Positions 9,215 through 17,442 are shown, counted from the first letter of the stretch. The stretch is 38,300 bases of DNA from Mycobacterium shimoidei (GCA_002101905.1 LQPU01000064.1:1-38300), one strand, 5' to 3'. Numbers and translations: made by a program. Notes: generated by a model from the sequence alone, not told the origin.

Positions 9215-10214
9215 AAGGAGCGCGAACATCAAAAACCGCACACTCGGCAGCAACCTGGAGGTTTCGGCGCTCGGGCTGGGCTGCATGGGTATCAGCCGCG
9301 GCTTCGGCCCTTCGGGGCCCAAGGACGAGATGATCGCGCTGATCCGCGCCGCCGTCGAGCGTGGTGTCAGTTTCTTCGATACCGCAGAGGCATACGGCGA
9401 CAACGAGGAATTGGTCGGAGAAGCCCTGGCGCCGTTCGCCGGGCAGGTGGTCATCGCGACGAAATTCGGCTTCGCCTTCGACGACACCGGCAACATCGCG
9501 GGTCTCAACAGTCGGCCCGACAACATCAGGCGGGTGACCGACACGTCGTCGCGACGATTGCGTGTGCCGGCAATCGACCTGCTCTATCAGCACCGGGTTG
9601 ACCCGCAGGTACCGATCGAGGATGTCGCCGGAACGGTGCAGGAGCTGATCGATGCCGGCAAGGTCAAGCATTTCGGCATGTCGGAAGCGTCCGCGGAAAC
9701 CATCCGCCGCGCCCACGCCGTCCAGCCCGTCACCGCCGTGCAGAGCGAGTATTCGATCTGGTGGCGCGCCCCCGAGACCCCAGAAACAGGGGTGCTGTCC
9801 ACCTGCAGCGACCTCGGTATCGGCTTTGTGCCGTACAGCCCGCTGGGCAAGGGCTTCCTCACCGGAACCATCAGCGCACAAACACAGTTCGACCGCACCG
9901 ACATCCGCAACGCGATCCCGCGTTTTGCCGCCGATGCCCGTGCGGCCAACCGTGCCGTCGTCGAGGTACTGGAACCGATCGCGGCGCGCAGAAACGCGAC
10001 ACCCGGTCAGGTCGCGCTGGCCTGGTTGCTCGCGCAGCAGCCGTGGATCGTCCCCATACCCGGCACCCGTCGGCTTAGTCGCCTCGAGGAGAACATCGCC
10101 GCGGCAGACGTCGAGTTGACCGCCGACGACTTGCGCGAGATCGACAACGCCGCCGGCATCGACGTGCAGGGGGAGCGCTATCCCGCCTTCATGCAGCGGT
10201 TGATTGGCGGCTGA
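9201..10214 (+). CDS. Aldo/keto reductase
   Basis: A TIM-barrel NADPH-dependent oxidoreductase with the aldo/keto reductase tetrad D60, Y65, K88 and H131, counted from an ATG at 9201. Family segments include LGLGCMGIS near the N terminus, GKVKHFGMSEAS, and the cofactor loop IPGTRRLSRLEEN. The start is uncertain. The ATG at 9201 lies within the preceding gene and has no ribosome binding site. A perfect AAAGGAG at 9214-9220 instead points to codon 9228, which is ATC, exactly where the family consensus (KNRTLGS...) normally begins. From 9201 the protein has 337 residues; from 9228 it has 328. It ends the + strand run and overlaps the convergent gene by 26 bases. Confidence 0.88.
   Translation: MPGSERSANIKNRTLGSNLEVSALGLGCMGISRGFGPSGPKDEMIALIRAAVERGVSFFDTAEAYGDNEELVGEALAPFAGQVVIATKFGFAFDDTGNIAGLNSRPDNIRRVTDTSSRRLRVPAIDLLYQHRVDPQVPIEDVAGTVQELIDAGKVKHFGMSEASAETIRRAHAVQPVTAVQSEYSIWWRAPETPETGVLSTCSDLGIGFVPYSPLGKGFLTGTISAQTQFDRTDIRNAIPRFAADARAANRAVVEVLEPIAARRNATPGQVALAWLLAQQPWIVPIPGTRRLSRLEENIAAADVELTADDLREIDNAAGIDVQGERYPAFMQRLIGG
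9214..9230 (+). promoter_or_regulatory. Strong Shine-Dalgarno sequence facing an ATC codon
   Basis: AAAGGAG at 9214-9220 is followed by seven bases and then ATC at 9228-9230, in frame with the aldo/keto reductase and at the position of the family's usual initiator. ATG, GTG and TTG are absent from the expected spacing. Initiation may use ATC, may use the upstream ATG at 9201, or the base may be a recent mutation. Confidence 0.5.
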
Positions 10215-11217
10215 CGCGGCGGGCGACTTCGCCATACCGCTCGATGCGCTCGGGATCGGTCAAGGCGTTGTACAGCACGAGCCGCGTTGCGATGTCGCCG
10301 TATTTGGCCGTCAACGCGTCGGCCAAGCCGTCCCACGTCGACTCGGTGGCGAAGACCGCAACATGCTCGTCGGTGACCTGGGCCGCCATGCCGGCGAAGT
10401 CGCCGGCCTTCTGCTTCTCCCGGATCCTGGCGGTCGTGCCCTCGAACCCGGCCTCGTCCCAGATGAAGGCGTAGTTGGGGGTGCTTCCGTAGAACGCCAG
10501 ACTGGCTCGCACCCGCTCCCGCTCGCGGTCACGCTCGTCGTCGCTGTCGCCGACGATCGTCATCGCCGGCACGATCACCGCGATGTCCGCTGGGTTGCGC
10601 CCCGCTTTCGCCGCGCCCTCGGCGACACCGGGCAGCGCATGCCGGTTGATATAACCGGGCTCGGCGATCGGATGGATATGCACCCCGTCGGCCACCTCGC
10701 CCGCCATGCGCAGCATCCACGGGTTGACCGCCGCGATGTCCACCTTGGGGTCGGGCGCGTCGATGGGCCCGGCGCTCCACTGCGGTGTGATGAAGTCGAG
10801 GTTGTAGAACTCGCCGTGGTAGTCGAGTGTGTTGGTGCGAAACGCCGAGAAGCACGCCTTGACGGCACGCACGTAATCGCGCAGTCGCGGCCCGGGAGGC
10901 TCGAAGGCCACCCCGTAGCGCCGCACGATGTGGGTGCGGACCTGCGTGCCCAGCCCGAGACGGAACCTGCCGCCGGTGGCCTCGGCGAGCTCCCAGGCTG
11001 CGGCCGCGGTGACGAACGGACTCCGCGGAAAGGCCACTGCGACACCGGTGGACAGCTCGAGCCCCGGTGCGGCCTGCGAGGCCACCGCCGCGTTGAGATA
11101 CGCGGTGCGCCCGGTCTCGGTGAACAGTAGACCGGAGAACCCGGCCGATTGGGTGCGTCGGGCGAGGTCGCCGATCTGGCCGAGCGGGATCGGGGTCGCC
11201 ATCGCGTCGACGTGCAT
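10189..11217 (-). CDS. LLM-class F420-dependent oxidoreductase
   Basis: A 342-residue luciferase-like monooxygenase-fold protein of the type that uses cofactor F420 in mycobacteria. Visible family traits are the N-terminal barrel strand with FSGLLFTETGRTAYL, the segment GRFRLGLGTQVRTHIVRRYG, and the C-terminal IATRLVLYNAL region. It probably transfers hydride between F420 and an aldehyde, ketone or related substrate in the cytosol. Its ATG directly abuts the TAA of the dienelactone hydrolase (TAAATG), so the two minus genes form an operon. Its 3' end overlaps the convergent aldo/keto reductase. Confidence 0.87.
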   Translation of the reverse strand: MHVDAMATPIPLGQIGDLARRTQSAGFSGLLFTETGRTAYLNAAVASQAAPGLELSTGVAVAFPRSPFVTAAAAWELAEATGGRFRLGLGTQVRTHIVRRYGVAFEPPGPRLRDYVRAVKACFSAFRTNTLDYHGEFYNLDFITPQWSAGPIDAPDPKVDIAAVNPWMLRMAGEVADGVHIHPIAEPGYINRHALPGVAEGAAKAGRNPADIAVIVPAMTIVGDSDDERDRERERVRASLAFYGSTPNYAFIWDEAGFEGTTARIREKQKAGDFAGMAAQVTDEHVAVFATESTWDGLADALTAKYGDIATRLVLYNALTDPERIERYGEVARRVSRQSTAA

Positions 11218-11958
11218 TTAGTTGGCCAGCTTCGCGCCGAAGAAGTCCCGCATCGCGGTCCAATGCCGTTCGGCGGCGTCGGCGTCGTACGGCGGATTGT
11301 CCGGGACCGCGAAACCATGCTCGGCGGGATAGGTCTCGATGGTGTGCTCGACGCCGGCCGCCGTCAGTGCCTTGTCAAACTGCTCGGCGTGCTCTGCCGT
11401 GAACGAGGCGTCGTTCTCGGCGCCGGCAACGTAAATCGCCGCCTGGATCTGATCGGCCAGTAGGTGTGGGCTGTCCGGGCTGTCGGTGACCAGCCCACCA
11501 CCGTGGAACGAGGCGGCCGCCGCGACCCGGTCCGGCACCCGACCGGCCACCACCATCGAGATGCGCCCACCCATGCAGTACCCGGTGGTGCCGAACTTCT
11601 CCCCGCTGACTTCCGTCCGGCCGGCCAAGTAGTCGAAGAACGCTTCCGCGTCGATTGCCATCTTCATCGGGGTGATGGTGCCGATCATCGAGAAGAGCCG
11701 TTGACGCTCTTGCGGATCGCTGAACGCGGTGGACATGTCGAACGGCGCCCAGTCGCCGGACCGGTAGTACACGTCGGGCAACAGCACCGCATAACCGAAG
11801 CCGGCCAGTTTGGCCGCCATCTCGTAGAAGGTATCCCGTACTCCGCCGGCGTCGGGATACATGACCACACCCGGCCACGGGCCGTCTCCGTCGGGCGTGT
11901 ACAGGTGCACCTTGCAGGTTCCGTCTTGGGTGGTGACGGTGTCAGTGATGTTCGGCAT
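11218..11958 (-). CDS. Dienelactone hydrolase family protein (Rv2765-like)
   Basis: A 246-residue alpha/beta hydrolase of the dienelactone hydrolase family, with nucleophile C128 in the elbow GYCMGG and catalytic H214 in EHGF. The likely acidic residue is in the AGAENDASF segment near residue 180. It should cleave a lactone or ester, and the physiological substrate is unknown. It corresponds to M. tuberculosis Rv2765, which is likewise divergent from thyA. The ATG at 11958 (MPNITDTV) is preferred over upstream codons. A -10-like TAAAAC on the minus strand lies seven bases upstream, suggesting a leaderless transcript. Confidence 0.9.
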   Translation of the reverse strand: MPNITDTVTTQDGTCKVHLYTPDGDGPWPGVVMYPDAGGVRDTFYEMAAKLAGFGYAVLLPDVYYRSGDWAPFDMSTAFSDPQERQRLFSMIGTITPMKMAIDAEAFFDYLAGRTEVSGEKFGTTGYCMGGRISMVVAGRVPDRVAAAASFHGGGLVTDSPDSPHLLADQIQAAIYVAGAENDASFTAEHAEQFDKALTAAGVEHTIETYPAEHGFAVPDNPPYDADAAERHWTAMRDFFGAKLAN

Positions 11959-11965
11959 GGCTACC

Positions 11966-11994
11966 GTTTTACTCGCCGGGATCGCGGCTAAGCT
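11966..11994. promoter_or_regulatory. Divergent promoters of the dienelactone hydrolase and thyA
   Basis: The 43-base gap between the two genes holds two -10 candidates. TAAAAC on the minus strand occupies 11971-11966, seven bases before the hydrolase ATG. TAAGCT on the plus strand occupies 11989-11994, seven bases before the thyA GTG. Both would give leaderless mRNAs. The two polymerase footprints would overlap, so the promoters probably compete. Confidence 0.5.
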
Positions 11995-12001
11995 CAGGGG
12001 C

Positions 12002-12802
12002 GTGCCGATCGCGACCCCGTACGAGGATCTGCTGCGGCTGGTGCTCGAGCGGGGCACACCCAAAGCCGATCGCACCGGCACCGGCACCCGCAGCCTGTTC
12101 GGCCACCAGATGCGCTACGACCTGTCGGCCGGCTTCCCGTTGATCACCACCAAAAAGGTGCACGTGAAATCGGTGGTTTACGAGCTGCTGTGGTTTTTGC
12201 GCGGCGACTCCAACATCGGCTGGCTGCGCGAGCACGGGGTCACGATTTGGGACGAGTGGGCTTCTCCGAGCGGTGATCTCGGCCCCGTTTACGGTGTCCA
12301 GTGGCGGTCCTGGCCGACCACCTCCGGCGAGCATGTCGACCAGATCAGCGCCGCGCTGCAGCTGCTGCGCACCGATCCGGACTCCCGGCGCATCGTCGTG
12401 TCTGCCTGGAACGTCGGCGACATCCCGCGGATGGCACTGGCGCCGTGTCATGCGCTGTTCCAGTTCTATGTGGCCGACGGTCGGCTGAGTTGCCAGCTTT
12501 ACCAGCGCAGCGCGGACATGTTCCTCGGGGTGCCGTTCAACATCGCCAGCTACGCGCTGTTGACCCACATGATGGCCGCCCAGGCGGGCCTGGGCGTCGG
12601 TGAATTCGTCTGGACCGGCGGCGACTGCCACATTTACGACAACCACGTCGAGCAGGTGGCCGAGCAATTGCGCCGCGAGCCGCGGCCATATCCTGAACTT
12701 GTTCTGGCGCCGCGCAGTTCGATCTTCGACTACACCTACGACGACATCGTCATCAAGAACTACTACCCCCATCCGGCGATCAAGGCGCCCGTCGCCGTAT
12801 GA
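12002..12802 (+). CDS. thyA: Thymidylate synthase ThyA
   Basis: A 266-residue classical thymidylate synthase that methylates dUMP to dTMP with 5,10-methylenetetrahydrofolate and releases dihydrofolate. The nucleophile C149 lies in LAPCHALFQF, and the folate/dUMP segments LYQRSADMFLGVPFNIASYA and HIYDNH are intact. The GTG start at 12002 gives three more N-terminal residues than M. tuberculosis ThyA. It is supported by TAAGCT seven bases upstream. The stop overlaps the dfrA start (ATGA), so the enzyme that makes dihydrofolate is coupled to the enzyme that recycles it. The unrelated synthase ThyX is encoded about 12 kb downstream. Confidence 0.97.
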   Translation: MPIATPYEDLLRLVLERGTPKADRTGTGTRSLFGHQMRYDLSAGFPLITTKKVHVKSVVYELLWFLRGDSNIGWLREHGVTIWDEWASPSGDLGPVYGVQWRSWPTTSGEHVDQISAALQLLRTDPDSRRIVVSAWNVGDIPRMALAPCHALFQFYVADGRLSCQLYQRSADMFLGVPFNIASYALLTHMMAAQAGLGVGEFVWTGGDCHIYDNHVEQVAEQLRREPRPYPELVLAPRSSIFDYTYDDIVIKNYYPHPAIKAPVAV

Positions 12803-13281
12803 CCCAAGCGAGTCTGATCTGGGCTCAATCGACCTCGGGGGTCATCGGCCGCGCCGGCGGTATCCCGTGGCGGCTGCCGGAAGACCAGGCCCGGTTCAAA
12901 CGGCTCACCATGGGCCACACCGTGGTGATGGGCCGGTTGACCTGGGAATCGCTGCCGGAGCGGTTTCGACCACTGCCCGGCCGCAGAAATGTCGTGGTGA
13001 CCCGGCAAGCCGACTACACCGCCGATGGCGCGGAAGTGGTCACCAGCATCGAGCAGGCCTTGACCGAAGCGGAGACGTGGGTGATCGGCGGCGAGCAGAT
13101 CTATGCGCTCGCCATGCCATGGGCCACCCGGTGCGAGGTCACCGAGGTCGAGATCGACCTGCCGCGCGACGACGGCGACGTGCTCGCCCCGAAGCTCGAC
13201 GAGACCTGGGTCGGCAAGTTGGGGGAGTGGCGAACCAGCAGCTCGGGGCTGCGTTACCGGCTGCACAGCTATCATCGCTGA
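12799..13281 (+). CDS. dfrA: Dihydrofolate reductase
   Basis: A 160-residue DHFR that reduces dihydrofolate to tetrahydrofolate with NADPH. It has LIWAQSTSGVIGRAGGIPWRLPED with the active-site acidic residue, the cofactor segment MGRLTWESLP, and WVIGGEQIYALA. It closely resembles M. tuberculosis DfrA, with Leu where that protein has the second Arg of GRRTW. It is co-translated with thyA through an ATGA overlap and is the expected target of antifolates. Confidence 0.97.
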   Translation: MTQASLIWAQSTSGVIGRAGGIPWRLPEDQARFKRLTMGHTVVMGRLTWESLPERFRPLPGRRNVVVTRQADYTADGAEVVTSIEQALTEAETWVIGGEQIYALAMPWATRCEVTEVEIDLPRDDGDVLAPKLDETWVGKLGEWRTSSSGLRYRLHSYHR

Positions 13282-13377
13282 GGGGAAACGGTCAAACCGT
13301 GACATACTCGAAGGAACGTTTCTCGACACCGTTGTCACCCGCTTCTGCCACGCGTTTCAGGAGGGGAGCCTCAGTGA
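13282..13377 (+). promoter_or_regulatory. Gap between dfrA and the DivIVA-like gene, with a small palindrome
   Basis: This 96-base gap holds a 13-base inverted repeat ACGGT-CAA-ACCGT at 13288-13300 that could be an operator. A good Shine-Dalgarno sequence (GGAGGGGAG, 13360-13368) serves the next gene. No convincing -10 or terminator was identified, so read-through from thyA-dfrA is possible. Confidence 0.35.
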
Positions 13378-14142
13378 ATGAACAGTGAATCCGCACAGAG
13401 ATTCCGCCGCGTCTTCATGGGCTACGATCCGTTCGCGGTTGACGCCTGTCTCGAGGAGTTGACCACCAAACAGCAGTTGCTGCTGGAAGAGATCGAGAGC
13501 CTGCAAGCCCGGCTGAACCAATCCACCGATGACGTAGCCGCGCTGCGAAGAGAGGTCGCGGTCCTCAGTGAAACCTCACCCTCGCCACACGCGATGCAGC
13601 AGCGGATGGCCAAGATGCTGCGCCATGCGGTCGACGAGGCTGCCCAGATGAAGGCCGAGGCTAAAGCCGAGGCCCAGGCGCTGGTCGCGGCGATCGAGTC
13701 CGAGGCCGAGGCTGCGCGCCGCAAGCATGCCGAACAGTGGGAGGAGATGGCCGCCCAGCGAAGCGCCCTGGATGCCGAGTGCGCCGAAATCCGCAAAGAG
13801 CTCGACGCCGAGGTGGCCAGGATGCGTGCGGAAACTCAGCAGGCCATCGAGGAGGCGTGGCAGGACGCCCAGCAGGAGCGCGACCAGCTGCTGGCCGACG
13901 CCCAGCAGGAGGCCGACCAGCTGCTGGCCGACGCCAAGCAGGAGGCCGAGCAATGCCGTGAGCAGGCCCGCCTCGTGATGGAGGAGGCGAGCGAGCGGCG
14001 CATCAAGATCCTCGAGCAACTGATGGGCGTGTTCCGGGCACTCGAAGCGGTTCCCGCCGATCTCGAGTCCGCGCACCGGGAACGAATCCAAGAAGAGTCC
14101 GGCGTCGTGGTGCCGTTCGAGCAGAAATTCAGCGCGGGGTGA
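13378..14142 (+). CDS. DivIVA-like coiled-coil protein
   Basis: A 254-residue, very helical protein. The N-terminal segment RFRRVFMGYDPFAVDACLEEL resembles the membrane-curvature-binding start of DivIVA/Wag31 proteins. From about residue 25 to 230 it is almost continuous coiled coil rich in Ala, Glu and Gln, including 11-residue repeats (QLLADA) at about residues 165-197. Such proteins scaffold polar growth or septation. It is not Wag31 itself, whose gene lies elsewhere in mycobacteria. The ATG at 13378 follows GGAGGGGAG. The next gene begins 27 bases after the stop. No homologue is known to me at this place in M. tuberculosis. Confidence 0.75.
   Translation: MNSESAQRFRRVFMGYDPFAVDACLEELTTKQQLLLEEIESLQARLNQSTDDVAALRREVAVLSETSPSPHAMQQRMAKMLRHAVDEAAQMKAEAKAEAQALVAAIESEAEAARRKHAEQWEEMAAQRSALDAECAEIRKELDAEVARMRAETQQAIEEAWQDAQQERDQLLADAQQEADQLLADAKQEAEQCREQARLVMEEASERRIKILEQLMGVFRALEAVPADLESAHRERIQEESGVVVPFEQKFSAG
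13870..13968 (+). repeat. Three 33-base tandem repeats encoding 11-residue coiled-coil units
   Basis: Units at 13870-13902, 13903-13935 and 13936-13968 encode QQERDQLLADA, QQEADQLLADA and KQEAEQCREQA. The first two are nearly identical at the DNA level and the third has diverged. An 11-residue period fits a right-handed (hendecad) coiled coil. The near identity suggests recent duplication and possible length variation between strains. Confidence 0.85.
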
Positions 14143-14169
14143 ACCCTGCCTGAGGCGCGCCGCCTGACG

Positions 14170-15366
14170 GTGGCGCAGGCTCGTCGGATCGCCATTTCGG
14201 CGCAAGGGCTTGACCAACCGCGGCCCGCCGGCGCGATCAGCCGCGCCCATCTGCGACGGCTCATCTCCCGCATTCAGGTGCTGCAACTCGATTCGGTGTC
14301 GGCGGTGGTACGCGCGCACTACGCGCCGGTGTTCAGTCGGCTCGGGCCCTACGACCGCGACGTGCTGGACCGCGCGGCGTGGAACCACAGCGCGCGTTCG
14401 CCGCGCCTGCTCGTCGAGTACTGGGCGCACGAGGCTGCGTTGATGGCCGTCGACGACTGGCCGCTGCTGCGCTGGCGAATGCGGCAATACCGGCACGGCC
14501 GGTGGGGTTCGCATGTCGTGCGGGCCAACCCGCGGCTGGTCGACGAGGTGGTCGCTGTCGTCGCGCGGCTCGGGCCCTGTACCGCCGGCCAGATCGAGGC
14601 GCAGTTAGCCGCCGAGCCCCGCCGCAGCAAGGGCGCCTGGTGGAATCGCAGCGACACCAAGTGGGTCGCCGAGGCGTTGTTCGCGTCCGGGGTGCTGACC
14701 ACGGCCACCCGGGTCGGGTTCGCCCGGCACTACGACCTGACCGAGAATGTGCTGCCCGCCGAGGTGCTGGCCCGTCAGGTCGACGACGAGGAGGCGGTTC
14801 GCGAGCTCACATTCCGCGCAGCAACCGCACTGGGTGTGGGCACCGAGGCCGACATCCGCGACTACTTCCGGCTGGCCCCGGCCCAGGTCAAGCCGGCGCT
14901 GGCCAAGCTTGTCGCCGACGGCGAGCTGGAATGCGTCGACGTCGGCGGCTGGTCCGCCCCGGCGTATCTATATGCGGGACAGACGATTCCGCGGCGCGAC
15001 CGCGGCACGGCGCTGTTGTGCCCGTTCGACCCGTTGATCTTCTTTCGGCCACGGGTGCAGCGGTTGTTCGATTTTCACTACCGCATCGAGATCTACACCC
15101 CCGCGGCCAAGCGGCAGTACGGCTACTACGTGTGGCCGTTTCTGCTTGACGGCCGCCTGGTCGGGCGGGTCGACCTGAAGGCCCACCGTCGTCGCGATGC
15201 GCTGCACGTGGTGGGCGCGTTCGCCGAACCGGGTCAGTCGGCGTCGAGGGTCGCCCAAGCACTGGCCGGCGAGTTGACGACGATGGCGTCCTGGCTGGGG
15301 CTGGGTGAGGTGACGGTTGGTGACCGCGGCGATCTGGTCGCGGCACTGCGAGCCGCGCTCAGGTAA
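14170..15366 (+). CDS. YcaQ-family winged-helix DNA glycosylase (HTH_42)
   Basis: This 398-residue protein belongs to the HTH_42 superfamily (AlkX/YcaQ and AlkZ), which removes alkylated bases and can unhook interstrand crosslinks. The catalytic motif appears as QLD in RIQVLQLDSVS, the form typical of the YcaQ-like branch; AlkZ-like resistance enzymes carry QLQ-type motifs. CPFDPLIFFRPR and YYVWPFLLDGRLVGRVDLKA are characteristic of the C-terminal part. GTG 14170 is the only canonical start after the upstream stop. The in-frame codons before it (ending RRLT) look like family sequence, so a non-canonical start slightly upstream is possible. It converges with the FAD oxidoreductase across a six-base gap. 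Confidence 0.85.
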   Translation: MAQARRIAISAQGLDQPRPAGAISRAHLRRLISRIQVLQLDSVSAVVRAHYAPVFSRLGPYDRDVLDRAAWNHSARSPRLLVEYWAHEAALMAVDDWPLLRWRMRQYRHGRWGSHVVRANPRLVDEVVAVVARLGPCTAGQIEAQLAAEPRRSKGAWWNRSDTKWVAEALFASGVLTTATRVGFARHYDLTENVLPAEVLARQVDDEEAVRELTFRAATALGVGTEADIRDYFRLAPAQVKPALAKLVADGELECVDVGGWSAPAYLYAGQTIPRRDRGTALLCPFDPLIFFRPRVQRLFDFHYRIEIYTPAAKRQYGYYVWPFLLDGRLVGRVDLKAHRRRDALHVVGAFAEPGQSASRVAQALAGELTTMASWLGLGEVTVGDRGDLVAALRAALR

Positions 15367-15372
15367 GTCAGC

Positions 15373-17442
15373 TCAGGGCAGGTAGAAACCGCGGATGCGG
15401 TGGTAGCGGCTGCGCCCCAGCAGTGCGTTCGCCGCTTCCAGACCCGACATCACCGCGGCTTCGATGCAGCCGGCGTTCATGCCGCAGTCAGTCCAATCGC
15501 CGGCCAGAACCAAGTTGTCATATCCGCTTTCGTCCGGCCGCAGCCGGTATCGGTCGCTTCCGGGCACCGATTGCACGTAGCGATCCGACGGGTCGATGTT
15601 CACGCTCAAGTGCTGTGTCGCCAGCGCCTCGCGCGCGCGTTCACCGTTCACGCCGCTGAGCAGATGCCACGCGAAGCCCGCTTCGGTCACGGCGTTCGGG
15701 AAGTAAAGCCCGACATGGTGATCGAGGAACCGCACAGCAGCGGCCTGCACCTGCTTGGTGTATCGATCTACGTAGTCCTGATGGTCATCGGTTGTGGGCC
15801 AGGGCGCGTCGAGGCTGCCACAGAAATATGCGACGGCGCCGGGCCGCTGGGCGTGCGGCCAGTCCTCGGCCCACAGCGTCTGGGGCATCGAGGCCCACGT
15901 GTCGAACGGCGGCACATAGGCACTGACCGTCGCTCCGGGCGTGGGCCAGCCGAGCGACGCCTCGTCCGGCCTCAACCAGATCTGGAACGCCTGGGTTGCC
16001 ACGGTGCGCACATGTGCCGTCATGCCACGCCATTCCGGGCGGTCCTCGATGAGCTCTTGGGCCACGATCGGGACCATCCCGACCGACACGGCTAGCACCA
16101 CGTGATCGAAATCGACGCCGCGCCGCAATGTCCGGACCTCGGCATCGGTACGTGCACCGAAATGCGATTCCAGCCCGTCTACTCCAGCGGCTGTTTGGAG
16201 CTGTTCGGCCAGCGGGTATTTCGGGAACACCGGCAGCCTGCGAACCCTGACGAGCGGCTCGTAGTGCCGACGACCGTCGGCGAGGCGGACCTGGCGGGCC
16301 ATGGTTATCGCGCCGACCGATTGACGCGAAGCATCCAAGTGCAGCGCGTCGAGGCGATGGAAGAACTCGAATTGCACACCGCGGTTTCGCAATACCTGAT
16401 ACAGGGGCGCGATCACGACGTCGCCCATCCCTGCCGTCATCTTCCAGAAGAACGCGCCCCGGTACCCGAAGAGGGCTTGGCCCAGAAGAAATGTCATCCC
16501 CCCGGCGGCGACCGCCGGCCGCTGCGGGTCGCCGTCGCGGTACCCGAACACCAAGTCGTACACACCGCGCACCATTGCCGAATCGAGAACGTCACGGTGC
16601 GCGCCGTGCCGAACGATCCAGTCGCAGAAGTCCTCGTCGTTGATGGCCGCGAAGCCGCCGGCATCGGTGATCAGCTTGTCGGCGACGATGCCGCGCACCG
16701 CGGCGACAACAAGGGAAATCAACACCCAACTGCGCCCGCGATCCGCTCGACTGTCGGAGTCGATCGCATCACGGATCGCGTCGAGCGCGTGGTCGAGGAC
16801 CTCAGCGGCGGGCGCCTCGCGCAAGCGCGGATCCACTACGGCCAGCAGCGCCGCCAGCGTCGCCCGAACCGTCGCGTCAAACGGCGGTGACGGCGCAGAC
16901 GACGGCGGTTGAGGCGACGTGCTGAGCATCAGGCGCCCAGGTGCCGCGTCGCGCAGCGAGTCGGTGAAGGCGAGCACCAACCGTAGGGCGCGCTCGACGA
17001 ACATGACCGCCGTAAGTTCGCGACCCGTGTTGTTCGGGTCGCCGGGCAGCGCCTCGTCGCGCGGGTGCGTCCCACGCCACGTCATCGGTTCGCCGTCCCA
17101 CCAGTCGGCCAGTGCGGGGTTGTCAGCCGGTCCGATCGCCTCCTCCCACGTCCGTATCGGCGCGGTGGGATCGGTTGTAGCCCGGTCTAATTCGGCATAG
17201 CACTCGCGCAGCAGCGCGAACGCGTTCTCGTACGAGCCCAGCCAGATGTGTAGCCCGTGTTCTTCGATGCGTCCGCATGCGCCGCGGCTGGACGCGGCTT
17301 TGCCGCCGAGCCGCCAGCCGCGTTGGTACACCGTTATGGACTCGAAGCGATCTCTCCAGCCGGGCTCACTGAGCCGCCAGGCCGCACTCAACGCCGCCAT
17401 GCCGCCACCCAGGATAGCGACCTTACCCCCGGGCCGTCTCAC
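15373..17442 (-). CDS. Large FAD-dependent oxidoreductase, phytoene desaturase/amine oxidase-like
   Basis: A 689-residue flavoprotein. Its N-terminal FAD-binding motif VAILGGGMAALSAAWRL spans about residues 8-24, followed by GGKAAS. The C-terminal flavin motif LVLAGDWTDCGMNAGCIEAA starts at about residue 644, as in carotenoid desaturases, hydroxysqualene dehydroxylases and amine oxidases. It is longer than most of these, with a helical insertion around residues 150-270. The substrate is unknown; a polyprenyl synthetase gene in the same cluster makes an isoprenoid plausible. The start is placed at GTG 17442, overlapping the upstream stop (GTGA); an in-frame GTG at 17478 would add 12 residues unlike the family. 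It is the last gene of a four-gene minus operon. Confidence 0.8.
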   Translation of the reverse strand: MRRPGGKVAILGGGMAALSAAWRLSEPGWRDRFESITVYQRGWRLGGKAASSRGACGRIEEHGLHIWLGSYENAFALLRECYAELDRATTDPTAPIRTWEEAIGPADNPALADWWDGEPMTWRGTHPRDEALPGDPNNTGRELTAVMFVERALRLVLAFTDSLRDAAPGRLMLSTSPQPPSSAPSPPFDATVRATLAALLAVVDPRLREAPAAEVLDHALDAIRDAIDSDSRADRGRSWVLISLVVAAVRGIVADKLITDAGGFAAINDEDFCDWIVRHGAHRDVLDSAMVRGVYDLVFGYRDGDPQRPAVAAGGMTFLLGQALFGYRGAFFWKMTAGMGDVVIAPLYQVLRNRGVQFEFFHRLDALHLDASRQSVGAITMARQVRLADGRRHYEPLVRVRRLPVFPKYPLAEQLQTAAGVDGLESHFGARTDAEVRTLRRGVDFDHVVLAVSVGMVPIVAQELIEDRPEWRGMTAHVRTVATQAFQIWLRPDEASLGWPTPGATVSAYVPPFDTWASMPQTLWAEDWPHAQRPGAVAYFCGSLDAPWPTTDDHQDYVDRYTKQVQAAAVRFLDHHVGLYFPNAVTEAGFAWHLLSGVNGERAREALATQHLSVNIDPSDRYVQSVPGSDRYRLRPDESGYDNLVLAGDWTDCGMNAGCIEAAVMSGLEAANALLGRSRYHRIRGFYLP

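Noticed and set aside
13870..13968. CRISPR-like short repeats
   Set aside because: The repeats are contiguous, in frame and encode coiled coil; there are no spacers.
13576..14514. 312-codon minus frame across the DivIVA-like and glycosylase genes
   Set aside because: Leu/Gly/His-rich antisense reading of a coiled-coil gene, spanning two real genes on the other strand.
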